9,759 bases of DNA from Suilimivivens sp964614185 (lineage in GTDB: Bacteria; Bacillota; Clostridia; Lachnospirales; Lachnospiraceae): NCBI GenBank assembly GCA_964614185.1, contig CAZTKJ010000085.1, positions 1 through 9,759 of the forward strand. The letters run 5' to 3'. Shown here piece after piece: positions 1 through 5,805 of this stretch. The notes under the pieces are model-generated. The model ran no database searches and was not told where the DNA came from. It saw only the letters and a program-made list of their open reading frames with translations. Both the position numbers and the translations under genes were made by a program. Each line of letters starts with the position of its first letter. Position 1 is the stretch's first letter.

Positions 1-281
1 CATGCTGCATCAAAAGTAAGCGCTATCTTAGGTTCTTTTGTTTCTACACAGTAAATGGGCAGTTCTTTGCCATTTACACTGTTGCTTACGCTTACGTTGG
101 CTTTTACCGTTACCATAACTCCACGAAGCACTGCAAAAGCAGCCAGAACATATACGCCGTATTTCAGCCCCAGGAGCATTCTCTGTTTTGCATATTCTTC
201 TCTGCTCTGTCCTTCTTTCCTTGGAGGAAAAATCTTTATCTCCTGTATACATTTTTTTATGTACTTTCCATAATCCTTCAT
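1..281 (-). CDS. PdaB-like polysaccharide deacetylase, N-terminal part (cut by left window edge)
   Basis: Reading the minus strand from the ATG at 281-279 gives an open frame of 93 codons that runs off the left edge, so only the N-terminus is present. The product starts with a basic cytosolic segment. One membrane helix follows at about residues 38-60 (GLKYGVYVLAAFAVL), then a short extracytoplasmic linker. The first conserved motif of NodB/PdaB-type deacetylases, KIALTFDAA, ends at the edge (residues 85-93). In this family the Asp of TFD acts as the catalytic base. The DAA(W) form instead of DDG is typical of the sporulation PdaB/YlxY branch, which modifies spore cortex peptidoglycan. The start is supported by AGGTG seven bases upstream (289-293). 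A different frame open at 28-291 has no such homology. Family is fairly certain; the sporulation role is inferred, because the catalytic domain lies outside the window. Confidence 0.82.
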   Translation of the reverse strand, partial: MKDYGKYIKKCIQEIKIFPPRKEGQSREEYAKQRMLLGLKYGVYVLAAFAVLRGVMVTVKANVSVSNSVNGKELPIYCVETKEPKIALTFDAA

Positions 282-288
282 ACAAAAA

Positions 289-325
289 CACCTGTCATAA
301 CTGTTGTTATAGTTTATGACAGGTG
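289..325. promoter_or_regulatory. Perfect 12-bp inverted repeat overlapping the deacetylase ribosome binding site
   Basis: CACCTGTCATAA at 289-300 is the exact reverse complement of 314-325, separated by a 13-base loop. On the minus strand the hairpin lies 57 bases after the stop of the EIIC-EAL gene and is followed by five T's (288-284), so it could end that transcript. Its 3' arm also contains the AGGTG Shine-Dalgarno of the deacetylase, and the ATG follows seven bases later. It could therefore be an intrinsic terminator or attenuator, a hairpin that hides the ribosome binding site, or a dyad operator. The stem is only moderately GC-rich (5 of 12 pairs). The repeat is directly visible; its function is inferred. 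Confidence 0.7.
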
Positions 326-381
326 AAGTTCGTCCTATGTGAATAAGCTTTTATTTGTCTTTGTGATATTTTTCGGGAAAT

Positions 382-2508
382 CTATAATTTCATCTGTTCT
401 AACTGCTCTATGGGAACTGCCGGACTGTACAAATACCCTTGATACCAGCAGCAGCCGGTCTCCTCCAGTATTTTCTTCTGCTCATCTGTTTCCACATACT
501 CTGCCAGAACCTGAATATCCAGATTCTTTGACAAGCCGGAGATGGAAGTAATGATATCGCAGCATCTGAAGTTATTCATAACTCCCTTACTCAATTCCCC
601 ATCCAGCTTAATTAAATTAAACAAACTGGTCTGTAAATACTTGATGGATGTGCTTCCCATGGAAAAATCATCTATTGCAAGCTCAAAGCCCATCCCTTTG
701 ATTCTTGTCAGCCGTGCAATAAGTTCTTCGTTGATCTGCAGGGAAGCCTGCTCTGTAATCTCTATCATGATCTGCTTGCAGTACTCCGGATGTTTTCTGC
801 TCAGTTCCGCCAAAAAGTCTTCCATTTCATCTGACTGTACGGCTGTTCCTGTAAGATTGACGGATATCTTGGCCTTCTGTCCAAGTGCGCCTAATAATCT
901 GTCCATATCTTCTATTACTGATGAAAATATCAGTTTTTCCAAATCCAGAAGCTTTCCTGTCTCTTCCGCCAGTTTAACCACTAAGGGCGGATAAATCATT
1001 CCATAATAAGAATGTCTCCAGCGAAGCAGCGCTTCCGCTCCCTTACATCTTCCCTGATTATCAAACTGAGGCTGATAATACATAGTCAGTTTTCCCTGAC
1101 GCATCTGCGTTCCCAGTTCTCCTGCCAAATCTCTTGCCACCAGTCCCGCATCATTCTTTAAGGCCAGCAGCTCTATGGGTTTTCTGGTTTCTTCGCTTTC
1201 CTGTAATGTATGTATCAGACGTTCTATCCTTACACTGAAATCATTCAGGCTCTCATTTTCCAGCAGTCTTACAAAAGGCCGGTAAATAAGCACACCTACT
1301 ACCACATTGATTACCTGCAAAACGGAGCCTGCCACCGAACCCGTAGACAAATATCCTCCAAGCAGTATAGGCGTTGTCCACTCTACTTCATGAATCGGCA
1401 GCGGCACCAGTCCCATAGACATGGCTAAGAAACTGATCAGGATCAGCACCTGTGGCGTAATCAGAAACGGAACTAAAAGCAGCGGATTAAATACTACCGG
1501 AAGTCCAAAAGTGATGATTTCATTGATATTGAATATCATGGGAACAAATGCAAACCCGGATAATTTCCGATTGCTTTTGCGCTTACTGAATAAAAGGATG
1601 GCAATAAGCAGACAGAGTGTACTGCCGCAGCCTCCCATCAGTACAAAAACGTCGAAAAAGGTTTTACTGAATATTTCCGTTGCAGGCAGCCCCTGATTGA
1701 CCAATGCGGCATTGATGTCTATGGCCGGAGCAAAAATACTCTGGCTCGCAGATTCCAGTACATCATTTCCATGAATTCCGAAAAACCACAATAAATTCAG
1801 TGTCAGTTCAAAAAGAAGGGCTGTCCCCAATGACCTTCCCATATTTTTAAAGATATAGTTCATGACTTCCGTAAATAACATATGGAAGCCGCTGACCTGG
1901 AAGATTCTGCATATGATCATATCTGCCAAAGCAAATACAGCTGTTACGATTCCCAGAGGGATAATGGAAAAAATCATATTATGAAAGGCAGCATCTGTTC
2001 CCTCTGCATAAAGGCGTACCTTCTTCCCCAGTTTCCGGTCTATTCTGTCATATAAATAAGATGCCGTAAGTGAACAGACAAGTGCCGTGAAGATCCCCTG
2101 TGCCCCAAGGATATTCATATCCATTTGCTCTTCGGAAAAAGCACCGCTAAATAACACAAAGCAAATCAGCGATGTAAAGACGATTCCATAATTATGAGGC
2201 CGCATAGTCATACGCTGTCGGATATAAGACAGAGAAACGCTCATTACCATATAGATTGCTAAAATTCCGAAGGTTGCCTGATAAACGGCATAAAAGAATC
2301 TGCTGATAAAGCCGTTTCCAAATCCCGCAATGAAGCTTTGGTATGGTGTAATTGGCAGTGAATACAACATCAGCGCTAAAGAACCCACCAGCAAGATCGG
2401 TGTCATAAAGACCAGACTGCCTCGTATGCAGCGAAGCAGTCCGGAATTGGTCATTTTAAAATACAGATTTCTCATGAGACTGAGAAATTCTCCCCTTTGT
2501 CTTTTCAT
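382..2508 (-). CDS. PTS EIIC (lactose/cellobiose type)-EAL fusion, putative sugar-responsive c-di-GMP phosphodiesterase
   Basis: A 708-residue membrane protein with two modules. Residues about 20-415 are a multi-helix EIIC domain of the lactose/cellobiose (ChbC/CelB) family. Its hallmarks are WFFGIHG (241-247, His246) and NINEIITFGLP (329-337 region, Glu330); this His and Glu match the sugar-site residues of ChbC-type transporters. After a linker, residues about 470-705 form an EAL domain that hydrolyses c-di-GMP. It starts at MYYQPQ and keeps GAEALLRW (Glu492), SVNL (Asn551), EITE (Glu583, Glu586), IDDF (Asp613-Asp614), LIKLD (Lys634), AEYVET and YQGY (Gln690), so it should be active. No EIIA or EIIB domain or neighbour is visible. 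I chose the ATG at 2508 because GTGGGGAA lies just upstream; an in-frame TTG at 2523 has no ribosome site. Similar fusions occur in Clostridia. The model that sugar binding controls phosphodiesterase activity is inference. Confidence 0.9.
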   Translation of the reverse strand: MKRQRGEFLSLMRNLYFKMTNSGLLRCIRGSLVFMTPILLVGSLALMLYSLPITPYQSFIAGFGNGFISRFFYAVYQATFGILAIYMVMSVSLSYIRQRMTMRPHNYGIVFTSLICFVLFSGAFSEEQMDMNILGAQGIFTALVCSLTASYLYDRIDRKLGKKVRLYAEGTDAAFHNMIFSIIPLGIVTAVFALADMIICRIFQVSGFHMLFTEVMNYIFKNMGRSLGTALLFELTLNLLWFFGIHGNDVLESASQSIFAPAIDINAALVNQGLPATEIFSKTFFDVFVLMGGCGSTLCLLIAILLFSKRKSNRKLSGFAFVPMIFNINEIITFGLPVVFNPLLLVPFLITPQVLILISFLAMSMGLVPLPIHEVEWTTPILLGGYLSTGSVAGSVLQVINVVVGVLIYRPFVRLLENESLNDFSVRIERLIHTLQESEETRKPIELLALKNDAGLVARDLAGELGTQMRQGKLTMYYQPQFDNQGRCKGAEALLRWRHSYYGMIYPPLVVKLAEETGKLLDLEKLIFSSVIEDMDRLLGALGQKAKISVNLTGTAVQSDEMEDFLAELSRKHPEYCKQIMIEITEQASLQINEELIARLTRIKGMGFELAIDDFSMGSTSIKYLQTSLFNLIKLDGELSKGVMNNFRCCDIITSISGLSKNLDIQVLAEYVETDEQKKILEETGCCWYQGYLYSPAVPIEQLEQMKL

Positions 2509-2650
2509 ATTTCCCCACAACAATTACTTTTACAATAAACTTTTGTATAACTTTGTAATATCTTTTACATTTATGTCTTTGGATTGCTTAAATGCTTACT
2601 TCTATTTTACATATAAAACCTTCTCAGGTAAAGTGGCTTTTATCTTTCTC
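2509..2650. other. AT-rich intergenic region upstream of the EIIC-EAL gene
   Basis: This 142-bp gap is far richer in A/T than the flanking genes and should hold the promoter of the EIIC-EAL gene. It contains three copies of TTTTACA on the plus strand (2528-2534, 2563-2569, 2605-2611). The middle copy belongs to a dyad, TGTAA-6-TTACA (2554-2569). No convincing -35/-10 pair could be assigned, and no c-di-GMP riboswitch fold was recognised. A short ACCT/AGGT hairpin near 2613-2632 is too weak to call a terminator for pepT. Confidence 0.4.
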
Positions 2651-3877
2651 TCAAAAATCCATCTGAATAAGCTCTACCAGTATCTGCACGATCTTTTCCA
2701 TAGAATCTGCACTGATATATTCAAACCGTCCATGGAAATTATGTCCGCCGGTACAGAGATTCGGACAGGGCAGTCCCATGAAAGACAATCTGGCGCCATC
2801 AGTACCTCCCCGGATAGGAATGATCTTTGGCTCTACTTCCAGCTTTTCCATGGCTTTCTTAGCATTTTCAACTAAATGGAAATGCTGTTCTATGATTTCC
2901 CTCATATTATAGTACGAATCCTTCATGGAAACAACAACCGTATTTTCGCCATATTTTTTATTTAAATAATCTGCCACATTCAGAAAATGTTTCTTTTTGT
3001 CTTCAAACTTTTCCCTGGAATGATCTCTGATAATATACTCTGAAACTGCACTTTCCACTGTTCCTTTTAAGGTATCCAAATGATAGAATCCCTCGTACTT
3101 TTCCGTATACATGGGATTTTCAAATACCGGAAGCATATTCTGGAATTCCATGGCCAAAAGCAGGGCATTTATCATCTTATTTTTGGCATCCCCGGGATGT
3201 ACGCTCCTGCCGTTAAAAGTGACTTTAGCTCCTGCCGCATTGAAATTTTCATACTCCAGTTCTCCCAGTCTGCCGCCGTCAACGGTATAGCCATAGTCAG
3301 CGCCAAACAGCTCCACATTAAAATAATCGGCTCCTGCCCCAACCTCTTCATCCGGGGTAAATCCGACTCTGATTTTTCCATGGGGAATTTCCTTATGAGT
3401 CAGAAGATATTCTGCCGCTGCCATGATTTCTGCCACACCGGCCTTATCATCAGCGCCAAGAAGCGTCGTTCCATCCGTTACGATCAGCCTTTGTCCCTTA
3501 TACTCCGGCAGCTCCGGAAAATCCTCTGTCCTCATTACAACATTTTTTTCTTCATTCAGCATAATGCTGCCGCCATCATAATCTTCAATGATTCTCGGCT
3601 TTACATCCTTTCCTGTTACTGCAGGAGATGTGTCCATATGGGCGATCAGACCGATTATCGGCTTATTTTCCATCCCCGGTGTGGCAGGAACAGATGCATA
3701 CACATAACAATGTTCCGTATCATAAGTAATCTCCTCTGCTCCCATCTCTTCCAGCTCTTTTACAAGCAGTTTTGCCAGATCATGCTGTTTTTCCGTAGTA
3801 GGACAGGTGGTGCTGTCTTCCTCCGATTGGGTATCGATCACTACATACCTTAAAAATTTTTCTATTACCTTTGACAT
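2651..3877 (-). CDS. pepT: Peptidase T (cytosolic tripeptide aminopeptidase)
   Basis: The 408-residue product has the usual length for PepT, an M20-family zinc aminopeptidase that removes the N-terminal residue of tripeptides in the cytosol. Metal-site and catalytic motifs appear in order: IAHMDTSP (His80, Asp82), LLGADDKAG (139-147), TPDEEVGAG (174-182), YTVDGG (197-202), SVHPGDAKNKM (225-235, dimerisation/active-site segment), and IRGGTDGARLS followed by TGGHNFHG (His379). I chose the ATG at 3877, with GAGG six bases upstream, over the ATG at 3907. That choice yields MSKVIEKFLRYVVIDTQSEE, which matches the normal PepT N-terminus. The gene follows the AEC permease by 42 bases on the same strand and is probably co-transcribed with it. 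Nothing appears truncated or mutated, so the enzyme should be active. Confidence 0.97.
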   Translation of the reverse strand: MSKVIEKFLRYVVIDTQSEEDSTTCPTTEKQHDLAKLLVKELEEMGAEEITYDTEHCYVYASVPATPGMENKPIIGLIAHMDTSPAVTGKDVKPRIIEDYDGGSIMLNEEKNVVMRTEDFPELPEYKGQRLIVTDGTTLLGADDKAGVAEIMAAAEYLLTHKEIPHGKIRVGFTPDEEVGAGADYFNVELFGADYGYTVDGGRLGELEYENFNAAGAKVTFNGRSVHPGDAKNKMINALLLAMEFQNMLPVFENPMYTEKYEGFYHLDTLKGTVESAVSEYIIRDHSREKFEDKKKHFLNVADYLNKKYGENTVVVSMKDSYYNMREIIEQHFHLVENAKKAMEKLEVEPKIIPIRGGTDGARLSFMGLPCPNLCTGGHNFHGRFEYISADSMEKIVQILVELIQMDF

Positions 3878-3919
3878 TTCCTTCCTCTTCCTTTCTGTAA
3901 TATTCATACTATTTTTTCT

Positions 3920-4837
3920 TTATCCCATCAACATGGACACCAGAGGCATGGTGGCCACTGACAGGATGGTAGTAAGGGCTACTCCTTTCGACGCCATCTC
4001 GTAATCCCCATCATACTGTTGCGCCAGCATGGCCGTCATACTGCCTACCGGTGTTGCCAGCATCACCATACAGACACCGCATATAATGTCATTTTCCACA
4101 AACTGTCTGATAAGCAATACTCCCACAATAGGAATCACCAACAGTTTGATAAAGGAAAACAACAGCAGTTTTCCATCCATAAACAGCTTCTTTAAATGAA
4201 TTCTGGATAAAGATGCCCCAATTACCATCATACTTAAAGGAGCTGTCAGGTTGCTTAAATGAGTGACCGTAATTTCTATAAATTCCGGCATGGAGATTCG
4301 CAGAAGATAAAAAATAATGGTAACGATACAGGCAACAACACCCACGTTGAAGATCCTGCCAAGGGAAATCCCCTCTTTCTTTTTTTCTTCTGTTCCTGCT
4401 GTCATGGCCGCTACTCCATATGTATAAATCAGCACATTATATGGGATCATGAAAAGAGAAGCATATAGCAGCGCCCCATTTCCATAAACTGCAGAAATAA
4501 CAGGGAATCCCATAAACCCGATATTGGAAAAAACTGTCATGGCCTGATATGTTCCCCTTTTCTTCTTTTCAATAAAAAGAAGTCTTGGAATAAACATAGC
4601 CAGCAGCACAAGCGCTGCGTATACAGCCACTACGATACCTGCTACCATAAGCAGTTCTCTGCCCTCCATTTTATTTTCACCCATACAGCCCGTAAGGACC
4701 AATGCCGGATTGGCAATATTGACTACAATAGCTGAAAGCTTTTTGCTTACCTCCTCTGTGATAATCTCCTTTTTACTGCAGAAGAACCCGATTCCCATCA
4801 GAAGGAAAAGTACCACCATTTGTTGTAAAAGCAGCAT
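3920..4837 (-). CDS. AEC (auxin efflux carrier) family permease
   Basis: A 305-residue, strongly hydrophobic protein with about ten membrane helices, a normal size for bacterial AEC carriers. Two related halves are visible. The first carries IVVNIANPALVLTG (37-50) and FSNIGFMGFPV (103-113). The second carries LTAPLSMMVIGASLS (197-211) and MLATPVGSMTAMLAQQY (259-275), ending in a helix that starts TTILSVATMP. A charged cytosolic loop (EEKKKEG, 150-156) separates the halves. The family exports or imports small organic anions such as malate, and the substrate cannot be read from sequence. The ATG at 4837 has GAGG nine bases upstream. It lies 38 bases after ylmH and 42 bases before pepT, which suggests one transcript. 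Pairing with PepT hints at exchange of amino-acid or peptide-derived acids, but this is inference. Confidence 0.93.
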   Translation of the reverse strand: MLLLQQMVVLFLLMGIGFFCSKKEIITEEVSKKLSAIVVNIANPALVLTGCMGENKMEGRELLMVAGIVVAVYAALVLLAMFIPRLLFIEKKKRGTYQAMTVFSNIGFMGFPVISAVYGNGALLYASLFMIPYNVLIYTYGVAAMTAGTEEKKKEGISLGRIFNVGVVACIVTIIFYLLRISMPEFIEITVTHLSNLTAPLSMMVIGASLSRIHLKKLFMDGKLLLFSFIKLLVIPIVGVLLIRQFVENDIICGVCMVMLATPVGSMTAMLAQQYDGDYEMASKGVALTTILSVATMPLVSMLMG

Positions 4838-4875
4838 ATCTTCTTACCTCACTTCGTTCCTTTCCATCTACATCC

Positions 4876-5631
4876 TCATTTGGCCCCATACTTAAGCACC
4901 TCTATATTGAGCTTTCCCTTTCTGCTTAAGCCGGAGCTGCCTGTATAAATAAACTTTCCAAATCCCCGGACCGTTACCATATCGTTTTCTTTTAAAAGAT
5001 AACTGTTATTTTCACAAAGCCTTCCATTCACAAAGACCTTTTTCTGCCTGAAATACTCAATGCTTTCACTGCGGGAAAGCCTGTATACCTTTGATGATAC
5101 TGCATCGATCCGCTCTGAAGAAACCTGAAACGTCAACTTTTCCAAGTCTTCCTTTTTCCCCGGAATATCCTCTGTTTTTTCGCAGCGCACCGGCGTATGC
5201 TTCACCCGGCTTAAGTTTTCCACAATATAAGGCGCTATGGCATCGGTGCAGAAAAGATATCCCTCATTGTCTTTTATTATAATATCTCCTAAAACACTTC
5301 TTTCAATTCCCAGGTTCATTAAAGCGCCTAAAAAGTCCCTGTGGCTTAAATCATCTGCAAATTTCTGCATCAGGGGTTGGATCTTCAGACATGTAATGGG
5401 AAAATCCTCTGCATATCCGAAGAGTTCTTCACTTCCAAACCTTAAGATCACTCTTTCGCAGCTTTCACTTCCGCCAAAAGCCGTGACCGGCACATAGCAA
5501 AGTTCCCGTTCCAGTTCATAAAAATATGATATTTCTGCTAATCCGAGAAATCCGGTAAAAGTATATGTATTACTGCTGTAAGCTTTGTCCGCCAGTTCCC
5601 TGAAACGCTTCTTTACAAGTTCCTCTTCCAC
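4876..5631 (-). CDS. ylmH: YlmH-like S4-domain RNA-binding protein
   Basis: A 251-residue soluble protein of the YlmH family. The N-terminal domain contains FTGFLGLAE (25-33) and the signature SHRDFLGALMNLGIERSVLGDI (96-117). The C-terminal S4 RNA-binding domain spans about 172-240, with SSERIDAVSSKVYRLSRSES followed by KKVFVNG. In Bacillus, YlmH binds large ribosomal subunits and has been linked to ribosome-associated quality control alongside the S4 protein RqcP. The start is a GTG; it is the only plausible one, since an in-frame TAA lies 13 codons upstream and no other start codon intervenes. AGAGAGG is 11 bases upstream, slightly far. A better-placed GGGAGG serves an overlapping 34-codon frame. 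The gene is not beside sepF or divIVA, its common partners in Firmicutes. It heads a run with the AEC permease and pepT. Confidence 0.9.
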   Translation of the reverse strand: MEEELVKKRFRELADKAYSSNTYTFTGFLGLAEISYFYELERELCYVPVTAFGGSESCERVILRFGSEELFGYAEDFPITCLKIQPLMQKFADDLSHRDFLGALMNLGIERSVLGDIIIKDNEGYLFCTDAIAPYIVENLSRVKHTPVRCEKTEDIPGKKEDLEKLTFQVSSERIDAVSSKVYRLSRSESIEYFRQKKVFVNGRLCENNSYLLKENDMVTVRGFGKFIYTGSSGLSRKGKLNIEVLKYGAK

Positions 5632-5674
5632 TTGTCTGTATGCCTCTCTTTCCTTTAAGCAGCATTTTTATCAT
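5570..5674 (-). other. Possible 34-codon leader ORF overlapping the ylmH start
   Basis: On the minus strand GGGAGG (5683-5688) sits eight bases before an ATG at 5674, which opens a 34-residue frame (MIKMLLKGKRGIQTSGRG...) ending at a TAA (5570-5572). It overlaps the first 20 codons of ylmH in another frame, and the ylmH GTG at 5631 lies inside it. Its ribosome site is better than that of ylmH. It may be a leader peptide affecting ylmH translation, or chance. I recognise no homology in the peptide. Confidence 0.3.
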
Positions 5675-5805
5675 GCCGCAAACCTCCCTATAATATATAT
5701 GTTTATAAGAAAATGCCGGAAAGCATATAATTTCTTTTCATCTTATGTTATATTTATCCTAAAAGGAAGTCAATAATAACCTGTAACAGATATAAGGAGA
5801 ATCCT
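5632..5805. promoter_or_regulatory. Divergent promoter region between ylmH and the GH2 gene
   Basis: This 174-bp segment must drive both divergent genes. On the plus strand TATAAT (5726-5731) with TTTATA 18 bases upstream (5702-5707) is the best, though weak, promoter candidate for GH2. On the minus strand the AT-rich tract at 5689-5707 could hold a -10 for ylmH, but no -35 was convincing. A small ATGC/GCAT hairpin at about 5713-5725 overlaps the region. The promoter boxes are low-confidence; the divergent arrangement is certain. Confidence 0.4.
5794..5799 (+). promoter_or_regulatory. Ribosome binding site of the GH2 gene
   Basis: AAGGAG lies six bases before the ATG at 5806, a near-ideal site that fixes the start of the glycosidase. 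Confidence 0.85.

Noticed and set aside
28..291. 87-codon minus-strand frame at the left edge
   Set aside because: It is a shadow of the PdaB-like deacetylase in another frame. The deacetylase frame has a recognisable membrane helix, a TFDAA motif and a better-supported start.
2509..2523. Alternative TTG start of the EIIC-EAL gene at 2523
   Set aside because: There is no ribosome binding site upstream of the TTG, whereas GTGGGGAA precedes the ATG at 2508.
2613..2632. Possible terminator after pepT
   Set aside because: Only about four firm base pairs (ACCT/AGGT) and no run of T's comparable to the one at 9025-9031.
2509..2650. c-di-GMP riboswitch in front of the EAL gene
   Set aside because: The AT-rich gap shows no GEMM-like helices or conserved tetraloop arrangement that I could recognise.
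3080..3853. 257-codon plus-strand frame opposite pepT
   Set aside because: Antisense to a fully conserved PepT. The translated product is rich in Cys, His and Ile with no recognisable domain and no good ribosome site.
3878..3907. Alternative ATG start of pepT at 3907
   Set aside because: The extra ten residues (MNITERKRKE) overlap the ribosome binding site of the internal start, and the PepT family begins at the MSKVIEKF position.
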